This document shows positions 17,937 to 26,751 of a stretch of DNA of 64,000 bases, piece after piece; position 1 is the stretch's first letter, and each line of letters opens with the position of its first letter. Source of the stretch: Gallalistipes aquisgranensis (GTDB lineage Bacteria; Bacteroidota; Bacteroidia; Bacteroidales; Rikenellaceae); assembly GCF_014982715.1 (NCBI RefSeq), contig NZ_JADCJY010000001.1, forward strand, positions 372,001 through 436,000, given 5' to 3'. Made by a program: the position numbers and the translations under genes. The notes under the pieces are model-generated. The model was not told the origin of the DNA. It saw only the letters and a program-made list of their open reading frames with translations, and ran no database searches.

Positions 17937-19307
17937 TTATCGGACGTAAATGGCATAGCCGTTCTCGCGCAGCGGAATGCCTCGTTCGGTGAGTTGTTCG
18001 TAGGTGTTGTTCAGATAGTTTTTGAAGGTACCGGAGGGAATCTCTCCTTCGAAACGGCATTGTACCGCGTAATTGCCCAGGTTGAGAATCACCAGCACCT
18101 CGTGGTCTCCCCGCACGCGGGAATAGGCGAATACATTCTCGTTCGTGGTGGGGTAGATCTTGAGCGAACCCCGGTTCGTGCCGTCTTCCAGTGCGGGGTT
18201 GGTACGCTTGAGCTGGGTCAGTTTCTTGAAGAGGTTGATGAAAATCTTGTTGGCCGGGTCCCATTCCACGGGGCAGACTTCCGAAAAGACGAGCGACTTG
18301 TCCATACCGATCTCCTGTCCACTGTATATCAGCGGCATGTCGAAAATCGTGAACGTCAGTACGGTGAGGGGCAGCACGTTGCTTCCGAAGCGGGTGAATT
18401 CCGTACCTTCGAAGGCGCTCAGGTCGTGGTTGGTGAGGTAGACCATGCGTCCCTTGTCCCTGTATACTGGGTCTTTGTGCAGTGTTTTGCACGCTTCGAC
18501 CAGAGCCGGTACGTCATTGGTCTGTCCGAACGACTTGAGCGCGTCGGCGAACTCCCAGGCATAATTGTAGTCGAACACCTCCATGTAGTCGGGATCGGAA
18601 CCTTCGGCCAGCCACGTCACTTTCCGTACGGCATCGACCTGCCGGCGCACTTCGCGCCAGAAATCGAGGGGCACGTAGTCGGCTGCGTCGCAGCGGAATC
18701 CGTCGATGTCGAACTCTCGTACCCAATACTGCATGGCGTCGATCATGGCCGCCCGCATTTCGGGGTTGCTGTGGTCGAGCTGTATGGCGTCGTTCCAGCC
18801 GGGAGGCGAGTAGGGACGTTCGCCCTGGTCGTTGGTCGCGTAGTAGTCGATGTGGTCTTTTACCCAGACGTGGTCCCAGGCCGTGTGGTTGGCTACCCAG
18901 TCCATCCAAAGCTCCATGCCCTGCGCATGTACGGCGGCGATCAGCGACCTGAAATCATCCTCCGTGCCGAAATCGGGGTTGATGGCCTTGTAGTCGCGCA
19001 CGCCGTAGGGGCTGCCCAGCGTTCCCTGCCGGTTCTCCTCTCCGATGGGATGGATCGGCATGAGCCACAGGATATCCACACCGAGTTCTTTCAGGCGTGG
19101 CAGGTCCTTTTCGATCCCCTTGAAGTCGCCTCTGCCTCCGTTCGAGTAGCTGTACACGTTGGCTTCGTAGATCACCCGGTTTCCGGCGGTGATCGGCTGC
19201 ACCTGGCTGTTGGGCAGGTCGGACCATGTGTTGTCGTCGTCGTTTTTGCAGCCCCCCAGCGCCAGTGCGGCGGCAGCGGCTGCCATGAACCATTTTATCG
19301 CATTCAT
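17937..19307 (-). CDS. GH13 alpha-amylase-family lipoprotein (SusG-like position)
   Basis: The product (456 aa) has a lipobox (ALALGGC, Cys20) and is probably displayed at the cell surface. The (beta/alpha)8 barrel shows the GH13 regions: MDWVANHT (region I), GFRCDAADY with nucleophile D207, WLAEGS with acid/base E235, and YLTNHD with D295. It should cleave alpha-glucosidic bonds in starch-like or related glucans. It follows the SusF-like gene by 74 bases. The start at 19307 gives a clean lipoprotein signal; the long open frame further upstream is read-through in the same frame. GH13 in a unit that begins with GH92 is unusual. Confidence 0.95.
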   Translation of the reverse strand: MNAIKWFMAAAAAALALGGCKNDDDNTWSDLPNSQVQPITAGNRVIYEANVYSYSNGGRGDFKGIEKDLPRLKELGVDILWLMPIHPIGEENRQGTLGSPYGVRDYKAINPDFGTEDDFRSLIAAVHAQGMELWMDWVANHTAWDHVWVKDHIDYYATNDQGERPYSPPGWNDAIQLDHSNPEMRAAMIDAMQYWVREFDIDGFRCDAADYVPLDFWREVRRQVDAVRKVTWLAEGSDPDYMEVFDYNYAWEFADALKSFGQTNDVPALVEACKTLHKDPVYRDKGRMVYLTNHDLSAFEGTEFTRFGSNVLPLTVLTFTIFDMPLIYSGQEIGMDKSLVFSEVCPVEWDPANKIFINLFKKLTQLKRTNPALEDGTNRGSLKIYPTTNENVFAYSRVRGDHEVLVILNLGNYAVQCRFEGEIPSGTFKNYLNNTYEQLTERGIPLRENGYAIYVR

Positions 19308-19381
19308 CGTTCCTGTTTTTGATCTGTTTGAAAGGCCCCGCACCGCTTTTCCCGCAGGCGCGGAGCCCGGTCGGTTCCCTG

Positions 19382-20944
19382 TTATTTGCGGAATATCGCG
19401 TACTGTCCCGTCAGGTCGTTGAAGACCACACGCAGCCGGGCGGCTTCCGGTCCGAAATAGACGTTTACGTCCGTCTCCTGCCGGAAAATCATGGTACCGT
19501 AAGGTGTGGACCAGTCTTTGCCGAGTATGTTCTGCCACAAGTTGTCGTAACTGCCGTCCGCGATGAATTTCCCGCAGTGGTATCCCAGATCGGAGGGCTC
19601 GATCGAGGTGTCCAGCGTCCAGATGTGGTTGTTCTCGTCGGAGAAACGGGTCATCGGTATCCGGGAGGGGTCCCATCCGGAGAATGTCCCGAAGAAGCAC
19701 ATCGTGTTCCATACGGTGGCGCTTCCCGCATCGTAATCGGCGATGCTGTACGTCATGTTATGGGTGTCGAGCGTGATGGTCTTGAATCCGGCCGTTTGAT
19801 TCCAGAAAGCTATTCCCGTAGCCGAAATCTCCACGTCCGGCGCTCCGTCGGCCACCAGGCAGAAGGCCATGTCGGTGCCGAGCGACATTTCGGGCATGAA
19901 CTTGTAGGCTCCCTGGGGCATGTATCCCGTGTAGGTGTACACGTAGTTCGACGTCTCGCTGTCGGTCTTGAACATAGGATACATGGCCGTGAAGTCCGAC
20001 AGGCCCCAGTCGTTGATGTGCTGTCCGTAGATATAGACCGCCTGCAACGGATCGAAGTCGGCGAAGGGGACGATATAGAGCGTGAGCCGGTTGGACGATA
20101 CGGTCTCCCCGGCGGATTCGCCTTCGCCGTAGGCGATCAGCAGCCGCATCTCCACTTCGTAGGCATGGCCCGCCGTCGCTCCGAAATCGTTCATCAGGAT
20201 GGAGTTGAGTGCGTTGGCGTGAACGTCGGCCGAGAGCGACGAGGTGGTGGCCAGCGTCCTCGGATCGGCGAAGTCGTTGTTGCTCCGGTCGATCTGCAGC
20301 GTGTAGCTTACCGGCGAGACGGGAGAGGGCTCGGACGAGTCGTCCAGGTAGAACTGCGTGGCATTCCACGTGACGGTGAATACCTTCGGGTCCTTCACGC
20401 CCTGGTAGACGAGCGTGTAGGTGTCGGGCTGGAGCTCATCCAGCGTGCTCTCCTCGATGTCTGTGATGACGGGCGGCGCCGTGTAGGGCACGACCGTGAG
20501 CAGTACCGGTTCGGAGCAGACGGACATGCCGCCTCCGGTCGATTTGATCCGGAAACTCAGTACGAGCGGTTCTTCGCTCTCATCCTCCGCATAGTGGCCG
20601 CAAATGTCCCGGAGCGTCTGGGCATAGATGTCCAGATAGAGGCCGGAGGTCTTGGCGACCGATACCGGAGCGGAGAAATCGTTGTCGGAGAGGTCGGCCT
20701 GCACTTCGTATTCGATGCCGTCCACCCAGACCGGTTCCCCGCTTGCGGAGAAGAATTTGGTCTTGGTCCAGTTCATCCGGAAAAAGTAGGGGTTTTCGCT
20801 CTCTTCCGGCAGCTCGAAACTGCTCTCCTCCAGCGAGGCGATCACCGACGGCTGCGGCGCGAAGGTCTCCGGATCGTCCTCCTTGCATGCCGGCAGCAGG
20901 GCCGACAGGCAGAGAACACTCAAAAGGATTCGTATGTTTTTCAT
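19382..20944 (-). CDS. SusF/SusE-like surface starch-binding lipoprotein
   Basis: The 520-residue protein has a lipobox (LSALLPAC, Cys20). It appears to contain two tandem SusE-type Ig-like modules: FFRMNWTKTKFFSASGEPV near residue 55 and VFTVTWNATQFYLDDSSEP near residue 190. A C-terminal binding module with aromatic residues follows (CFFGTFSGWDPSRIPMTRF; AARLRVVFNDLTGQYAIF). Members bind alpha-glucans without hydrolysing them and help hold substrate at the surface. It lies 26 bases after the shorter SusE-like gene, with which it shares the ending RIVFNDLTG-type motif. Confidence 0.88.
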   Translation of the reverse strand: MKNIRILLSVLCLSALLPACKEDDPETFAPQPSVIASLEESSFELPEESENPYFFRMNWTKTKFFSASGEPVWVDGIEYEVQADLSDNDFSAPVSVAKTSGLYLDIYAQTLRDICGHYAEDESEEPLVLSFRIKSTGGGMSVCSEPVLLTVVPYTAPPVITDIEESTLDELQPDTYTLVYQGVKDPKVFTVTWNATQFYLDDSSEPSPVSPVSYTLQIDRSNNDFADPRTLATTSSLSADVHANALNSILMNDFGATAGHAYEVEMRLLIAYGEGESAGETVSSNRLTLYIVPFADFDPLQAVYIYGQHINDWGLSDFTAMYPMFKTDSETSNYVYTYTGYMPQGAYKFMPEMSLGTDMAFCLVADGAPDVEISATGIAFWNQTAGFKTITLDTHNMTYSIADYDAGSATVWNTMCFFGTFSGWDPSRIPMTRFSDENNHIWTLDTSIEPSDLGYHCGKFIADGSYDNLWQNILGKDWSTPYGTMIFRQETDVNVYFGPEAARLRVVFNDLTGQYAIFRK

Positions 20945-20970
20945 CGGTTCTGTTTTTTCGTTTGCGGCAT

Positions 20971-22131
20971 TTATTGCTTCAGGATGACGTAGTGTCCCGT
21001 CAGGTCGTTGAATACGATCCGGTAGGCGCCGCCCTCTTCGAGGATGACGTTCGGGTCGGCCTCGTCCCCCGTCAGGTAGACGGTCTTCCCGTAGGGCACG
21101 TCGTAGGGATTGACCGCGGCCCAGCGGCTGTTCCAGCTTCTCGCTCCGCGGAACTTGACGTTGTGTATCTCTCCTTCGCCGAGCTCCGGAAGCGTGTAGT
21201 CCAACTGCCAGATGTGCGGATTTTCCGGAGAGATCTGCGTCATCAGCGGTTCGTTTTCCCAGTTGCAGAAACTTCCGATGAAGCCCAGGATGTTCCAGTC
21301 GAGGGCACCCGATTCGTCGTAGTCCTCGATCGACCAGGCCATGCTTCTCAGGTTGATGGTCACGGTCTTGTATCCGCCCGCGTCCACGTGGAGCGGGGTG
21401 CCGCTTTCGGCCAGTTCCAGCGTGTTGCCGCCCCCGTCGAACCAGGCTTCAGTTCCGCCCACCGATTCGCCCGGCACGAGTTTGAAGTCGCAGTTGTCGG
21501 GGAAATATCCGGTGAAGGTGTAGGTCTGGGTGTTGTCGTCGCTGTTGTCCTTGAACATGACGAGCATGCGGCTCGTGTTCCCGTTCTCCCATCCGGTCAG
21601 GTCGCCGGTGATATAGACGGGCGACAGGGGATCGCGGTCCTCGAACGGAGTGACCGACAGGGCGATCGTATTGTCCGAGAAGAGCGTCCGGGGCGTATTC
21701 TGTCCATAGTTCACTTTCAGACGCAGTTCGGCGTCGAACGGCTCGTCTGCCGAGGCGCCCAGGCTGTCGAGCAGCAGAAGGTTGAACTCCTTGAGGTGGA
21801 CGTTCGAGGCGAGCGCCGAAGTGATGGTCACGGTTTTGGCCGATTCGAAGCCGTTGCCGGCCTTGTCGACCTGCAGCGTGTACTCTACGGGGGCCACGGG
21901 GGTCGGCGTCTGCGAACCGTCGAGGTAGAAGAGCGTTTCCGTCCAGGTGGCTGTGAAGAGTACGGGATCGGAGTTGCCGGGATTCCGGAGCACGTAGGTC
22001 TGCGACGGCAGGGGGTCGAGCGTGCTGGGAACCACCCGGTTCAGGGCCGGTTCGGTGTCGAAGTCGCCGCTGCAGGCCGTCATTGCGAGCAGCCCCAGCA
22101 GACCGAAAAATGATAGGATGCGTGATTTCAT
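20971..22131 (-). CDS. SusE-like surface glycan-binding lipoprotein
   Basis: The product (386 aa) has a lipobox (LLAMTAC, Cys20). It has one SusE Ig-like module (LFTATWTETLFYLDGSQTP; VEYTLQVDKAGNGF) and two C-terminal modules with conserved aromatic positions (FIGSFCNWENEPLMTQI; GAYRIVFNDLTGHYVIL). It begins 12 bases after the SusD stop. The order SusC-SusD-SusE-SusF-GH13 copies the starch utilisation system of Bacteroides thetaiotaomicron, which makes an alpha-glucan the first guess for substrate. Confidence 0.88.
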   Translation of the reverse strand: MKSRILSFFGLLGLLAMTACSGDFDTEPALNRVVPSTLDPLPSQTYVLRNPGNSDPVLFTATWTETLFYLDGSQTPTPVAPVEYTLQVDKAGNGFESAKTVTITSALASNVHLKEFNLLLLDSLGASADEPFDAELRLKVNYGQNTPRTLFSDNTIALSVTPFEDRDPLSPVYITGDLTGWENGNTSRMLVMFKDNSDDNTQTYTFTGYFPDNCDFKLVPGESVGGTEAWFDGGGNTLELAESGTPLHVDAGGYKTVTINLRSMAWSIEDYDESGALDWNILGFIGSFCNWENEPLMTQISPENPHIWQLDYTLPELGEGEIHNVKFRGARSWNSRWAAVNPYDVPYGKTVYLTGDEADPNVILEEGGAYRIVFNDLTGHYVILKQ

Positions 22132-22143
22132 CTCTGTATGCCT

Positions 22144-23715
22144 TTAGTAACCGGGATTCTGTTTGATTCTGGTGTTGGCCGTCACCTCCGTAGCGGGGAT
22201 CGGGTATATCTTGTACTTCTCGTCGATGTTGGTCACGCCGATATGCACTCCGTTTTTCCACGGCCATTTGTAGTTTTCGGTGAAACGGCCGTAGCGGATC
22301 AGGTCCATACGCCGGTGACCTTCCCAGTAGAGTTCGCGCGAACGCTCCTCGAGGATGAAGTCCAGCGTCAGGTCCACGGATTCGATGTCATCCGTGTGGG
22401 CCCTCCCGCGCAGTTCGTTGAGGTAGATCAGCGCCTGTTCCCTGGTACCTCCTTCACCCCCGCGCAACACGGCTTCGGCGTACATCAGATAGGCGTCGGC
22501 CAGCCGGAACATCGGGAAGTCGGTGTCGGCGTGGGCCGTGTTGGAACCCGGCGTGCCGTCGCTGTTCAGGTTGGAGTATTTGACCACCGACCAGCCGTAG
22601 GTGAAGTCGTACCATACGGAGGTCTCCAGCGTGCGGTCCTGTTTCCAGAACATGCCCCGCACGTCGTTGTCGGCAAAGAGTTCGGAGAGGCTCTCCTTGG
22701 CCCGGATGTTGGACCATGCCTGCGTGAAGCCCACGTTCGTCCCGGGGTTCATGTCGGTCTTCTGGGAGGCCGCGATCAGGAAGGTCGTGCCGCCGAAGGT
22801 GGCCGCCCTGCGTCCGTCGTAGACGATCGGAAAGATGATTTCCGGAGAGTTGTGGTTATCTGCGCAGAACATGTTGCTGTACGTGGGGTCGATGGAGAAT
22901 CCCGCGCCCAGCACCTTGTTCAGGTAATACAGGCAGTCGTCGTAGCGTTCCTGTCCTGTGTAGACCTCTGCGTTGAGGTACATTTTGGCCAGCAGCATCC
23001 ACACGGTCGGGTCGTTCACCATGCCGTAGTGGGCCTTGTCGGCCGGAGGCAGTTTGCCTTCCACCGCCTTCAGTTCGGATTCGATCCACGGGAAAAAGAA
23101 ACTGCGGTCGCGCTGGACCACTTCGTTCGAACCGATCGGGAAATTTTCGTCGATGAACGGGACGTTTCCGTAGAGGTCCATCAGAAAGTAGTAGTTCATG
23201 GCCCGCAATACCCGGGCTTCGTTCCGGAAACCGGCCACCTTTTCCTTCAGCCGGTCGTCCGCGTTCCGCTCGGCGAGTTTTTCGGGAGTCGTCTCGCGCA
23301 GGTATTCGTTGGCGTAGGCGATATTGAGGAAAATGCGGGTATAGTTGAGCGAGACGAACTTGTTGGACGAGTTCCACTGGCAGAAATAGAGGCCGCGCAT
23401 GGACTCGTTGTCCTCGGCTCCGATCACTTCGTCGGTACAGAGCTCCTGCAGGTTCCAGTAGGTACGCAGGAAGGTGGCTTCGCCCTGGTCGTCGGCCGTG
23501 ATGTCGGGTTCGCCGAAAGAGCCCGAATTGCCCGACAGGGCCAGTCCGGCGTATATTTTGGCGAGGAACTCCTCGTAAGAGACGGGGTCTTTCCATGCCT
23601 GGTCGGGAAGGAGCAGGCTTTCGGTCAGCGGCTCCGTGTCCAGATCGCTCAGGCAAGAGGGCAGAGCCGTGCTGAGACCGAGCGAAAGGAGAAACAGAAT
23701 ATATGTTTTTTTCAT
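22144..23715 (-). CDS. SusD/RagB-family surface glycan-binding lipoprotein
   Basis: The 523-residue product begins MKKTYILFLLSLGLSTALPSC, a lipoprotein signal, followed by LSDLDTEPL. SusD landmarks include FRNEARVLRAMNYYFLMDLY (TPR-like helices), FRLADAYLMYAEAVLRGG and ILEERSRELYWEGHRRMDLI. It starts 12 bases after the SusC stop, and the two should form one transport complex. An in-frame ATG at 23721 (MTM) is the other possible start and adds two residues. Confidence 0.95.
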   Translation of the reverse strand: MKKTYILFLLSLGLSTALPSCLSDLDTEPLTESLLLPDQAWKDPVSYEEFLAKIYAGLALSGNSGSFGEPDITADDQGEATFLRTYWNLQELCTDEVIGAEDNESMRGLYFCQWNSSNKFVSLNYTRIFLNIAYANEYLRETTPEKLAERNADDRLKEKVAGFRNEARVLRAMNYYFLMDLYGNVPFIDENFPIGSNEVVQRDRSFFFPWIESELKAVEGKLPPADKAHYGMVNDPTVWMLLAKMYLNAEVYTGQERYDDCLYYLNKVLGAGFSIDPTYSNMFCADNHNSPEIIFPIVYDGRRAATFGGTTFLIAASQKTDMNPGTNVGFTQAWSNIRAKESLSELFADNDVRGMFWKQDRTLETSVWYDFTYGWSVVKYSNLNSDGTPGSNTAHADTDFPMFRLADAYLMYAEAVLRGGEGGTREQALIYLNELRGRAHTDDIESVDLTLDFILEERSRELYWEGHRRMDLIRYGRFTENYKWPWKNGVHIGVTNIDEKYKIYPIPATEVTANTRIKQNPGY

Positions 23716-23727
23716 GGTCATGGAGTT

Positions 23728-26700
23728 TTAGAAATTCAGATTGACGCCGAAAAGGTAGGTGACCGGACGGGGGTAGAGCGTCCCGTCGTATCCGCCGAAC
23801 ACCTCGGGGTCGATGCCTTTGTAGCCTGTGAAGACGAAGGGATTCTGCACCGTCGTGTAGATGCGGCCGCTGAGCGGGAACCATTTCGATTTGCGGAACG
23901 ACCAGCCCAGCACGATGTTGTCGATGCGGAAGAACGAGGCGTCCTGGACATAGTAGTCCGACAGGGGCTGCGCGATCTGGAAATTGGTGTCGAACGCGCT
24001 CTTCACCCGGTTGTTGAGCGTTTCGCTCACGTAGACCGACGTGGGACTCAGGCCCGCTCCGTTCGCCGCCACGGCATTGTAGTTGTAGTTGCCGAGGCTG
24101 CCGTGGCCCGCGATGGCGAAATCCCACGCCTTCCAGGTCAGTTTCGTGTTCAGACCGAACGTCCAGTCGGCCGCCGCCTTTTTATAGGGACGGAGGTCTT
24201 CGGCGCTGATCTTGCCGTCGTTGTTCTGGTCTTTGTAGAGGCCTTCGATCGGTTTGCCGTGTTCGTCGTAGATCTGTTCATAGACGTAGTACATATTCGA
24301 AGCGTATCCGACCATGTTGACCACCACGCCGCTCTGGAGCCGGGTGTTGCGGTCGTCGCCGTCGGTCAGTTTGGTGATCTTGTTCTGGTTCCAGGCCGCA
24401 TTGAATCCCACTTCCCACTGGAGGTCCTTCTTGTGGATAATGTGGCCGTTCAAGCCGAACTCGATGCCTTTGTTTTCGAGGCTTCCGATGTTGGTGGCCA
24501 CGAACTCCTTGAAGTTGGTGCCGGCCGTCGTCTTGGTCTGGAGATTGATGAGGTCCTCGGTCTTGCGGTGGTAGAAGTCGAACGTTCCTTCGATGCGGTT
24601 GTTGAGGAACCCGAAGTCGAGTCCGATGTTTTTGGTGATGGTCGACTCCCATTTCAGGTCGGGATTGTACGACTCGGGGCGCAGGAGGGCCACCCAGATC
24701 GGGGTGCCGTTATCGAATCCGCGCAGGTAGCCCACTTCCGTGCCGGTCGAGTGGAGGTAGGCGCGCAGATGTCCGTAGTCGATGTTGATCTCCTGCTGTC
24801 CTGTGATTCCCCAGCCGAGCCGGAGCTTCAGGTCGCTCACCACATTCGAGTTTTTCAGAAAACTCTCTTCGGAAATCCGCCATGCCAGCGCCACCGAGGG
24901 GAAAAGCGACCAGCGGTTCGCCTTGGCGAAACGGGAGGAGCCGTCCCGTCGCAGGGTAGCCGTCAGCAGGTAGCGGTTCTTGACGTTGTAGTTGAGCCGG
25001 CCGAAGAACGAGATGAGGTAGTGTTCGTTCTCGTAGCTGGTGTCTTCGATCAGACGCGGGTTGCCGTATTCGTCGAAATCTTTGAGCCGGTGGCCGATGC
25101 TGCTCCCTTCCCGCCAGTAGCGCTGCCATTCGTAGCCGGCCATGATGTCGATGTGGCTGTCGAGGAACCCGAGTTTTTTCTCGTATTTGGCATAGGCCGT
25201 GAGCGTCGAGTTGCGGATGCTCTGGTCCCAGTTGAATTCGCCGCCCCCGTAGGTGTAGTCAGAGGGGATGAATTCGTCGTAGTATTTGAACCCGTCGCTG
25301 TTCGAGGCGTCGAGGCTGAGGTTGAGGTTCAGCCGCAGGTCGGGCCAGAAGTGGAGCTTGTAGTCGAACTGGGCGTTGCCCTTGAAGTTGAAGGCGTGGG
25401 CCTTGTCCTGGAACATTTCGAGCATCGACAGCGGGTTTTTGGTCGCCACCTGGATGACCTTGTGGTCGTCGCCGACCCAGGTGAAGTAACCGCCGTAGGG
25501 GCTGTCCTTGTCGTAGACGGGCTGCGAGGGGTCCATCGCCACGGCGGCTCCGATGGCATCCCAGTTGGCGAAGCGGTTCTTGACGTACATGAAGCGCCCG
25601 TTGAGGGTGATGCTCAGATGGTCGTCGAACAGTTTCGGCGTGAGGGAGAAGCTGCCCGTGTAGCGTTCCGTGCGCGAGGTCTTGAGGATACCGTCGAGAT
25701 CGGTCAGGCCGAAGGAGACGCGGTAGGGCATCCAGTCTCCGGCCGAACCGTACACGCTGAGGTTATGCTCGGTGTTGACCGTCGTCTGGAAGATGACGTC
25801 CTGCCAGTCGGTGTTCACGAGTCCCTGCCTTTCCTTCATCTTTTCGTAGATCGGCAGATCGGAATAGGCCTCCTTGAGAAAGACGCGGAATTCGTCGCCG
25901 GTCATCACGTCCACCTTCTTTTTTAGCGTCCCGACGGATACGTTGCCGTCGTAGGTGATCCGGAGTTTGCCCGGCGTTCCCTTCTTCGTGGTGATGAGGA
26001 TCACGCCGTTCGAGGCGCGTGAACCGTAGATGGCGGTCGCAGAGGCGTCCTTGAGCACGGTGAACGACTCCACGTCCGACGGGTTGAGCGTGCTGAGGAT
26101 GTTGCCCACGCCGTTGATCTCCTGGTTGTCGATGTAGACCCCGTCCAGGATGATGAGCGGTTCGTTGTTGGCCGAGAGCGAAGAGCCGCCCCGGATACGG
26201 ATGCGGGAGTGGCTCTGGGGAGCTCCGCCTTCGTTGATGATCGACACGCCGGCCACCTTGCCCACCAACAGGTCCTGGGCGTTGGGAGTGAAGCCGCGGA
26301 CGGCATCGTCGATCTTCACGTTGGCCAGCGATCCCGTGACGTCCTGCCGGCGCATCTGGCCGTAGCCGACCACCACGACCTGTTCCAGCGTCTTGTTCTC
26401 CTCGAGGGTGACTACCAGTTCCGTCTGTCCTTTGAAGGCGATCTCGCGGGTCACCTGCATGTAGGAGAACACCAGCGTGTCGCCGACCGTGACGTTCGGC
26501 AGCACGAAACGCCCGTCGATGCCGGTCGAAACCCCGTTCGACGTGCCTTTCACATAGACGGCCGCGCCGACGAGCGGCTCCCTGTTCTCGTTTTGCACCA
26601 CTCCTTTGGCCGTGCCCGGCTGTGCCGCCGCGGCGCTCTGGAGAAGGAACAGCTGGAGAACCGCCGCAAAAAGAGACGCGATCTTCATAAAGTTCAACTT

Positions 26701-26733
26701 TCTTCTCATTGGGTTCGGATTTTTATTTGTCAT
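23728..26733 (-). CDS. SusC-like TonB-dependent transporter without STN domain
   Basis: The 1001-residue outer-membrane protein has an N-terminal signal (hydrophobic stretch ending LLQSAAAAQ), a carboxypeptidase-regulatory-like domain (about 40-115), a plug starting LEQVVVVGYGQMRR, and a barrel ending TYLFGVNLNF. It lacks the STN domain of the transporter at 3024-6344, so it is not an ECF/FecR signalling type. That agrees with the SusR-like regulator nearby. It lies 18 bases after GH92. Starts at 26709 and 26688 are possible; 26733 adds a short polar stretch before the signal. Confidence 0.95.
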   Translation of the reverse strand: MTNKNPNPMRRKLNFMKIASLFAAVLQLFLLQSAAAAQPGTAKGVVQNENREPLVGAAVYVKGTSNGVSTGIDGRFVLPNVTVGDTLVFSYMQVTREIAFKGQTELVVTLEENKTLEQVVVVGYGQMRRQDVTGSLANVKIDDAVRGFTPNAQDLLVGKVAGVSIINEGGAPQSHSRIRIRGGSSLSANNEPLIILDGVYIDNQEINGVGNILSTLNPSDVESFTVLKDASATAIYGSRASNGVILITTKKGTPGKLRITYDGNVSVGTLKKKVDVMTGDEFRVFLKEAYSDLPIYEKMKERQGLVNTDWQDVIFQTTVNTEHNLSVYGSAGDWMPYRVSFGLTDLDGILKTSRTERYTGSFSLTPKLFDDHLSITLNGRFMYVKNRFANWDAIGAAVAMDPSQPVYDKDSPYGGYFTWVGDDHKVIQVATKNPLSMLEMFQDKAHAFNFKGNAQFDYKLHFWPDLRLNLNLSLDASNSDGFKYYDEFIPSDYTYGGGEFNWDQSIRNSTLTAYAKYEKKLGFLDSHIDIMAGYEWQRYWREGSSIGHRLKDFDEYGNPRLIEDTSYENEHYLISFFGRLNYNVKNRYLLTATLRRDGSSRFAKANRWSLFPSVALAWRISEESFLKNSNVVSDLKLRLGWGITGQQEINIDYGHLRAYLHSTGTEVGYLRGFDNGTPIWVALLRPESYNPDLKWESTITKNIGLDFGFLNNRIEGTFDFYHRKTEDLINLQTKTTAGTNFKEFVATNIGSLENKGIEFGLNGHIIHKKDLQWEVGFNAAWNQNKITKLTDGDDRNTRLQSGVVVNMVGYASNMYYVYEQIYDEHGKPIEGLYKDQNNDGKISAEDLRPYKKAAADWTFGLNTKLTWKAWDFAIAGHGSLGNYNYNAVAANGAGLSPTSVYVSETLNNRVKSAFDTNFQIAQPLSDYYVQDASFFRIDNIVLGWSFRKSKWFPLSGRIYTTVQNPFVFTGYKGIDPEVFGGYDGTLYPRPVTYLFGVNLNF

Positions 26734-26751
26734 TCAGGTTGTTCGTCCGGT

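Noticed and set aside
22138-25926. 1262-codon open frame on the plus strand opposite SusD and SusC
   Set aside because: It is the reverse-strand shadow of two clear genes; GC-rich codon use removes stops. The translation has no domain and is compositionally odd.
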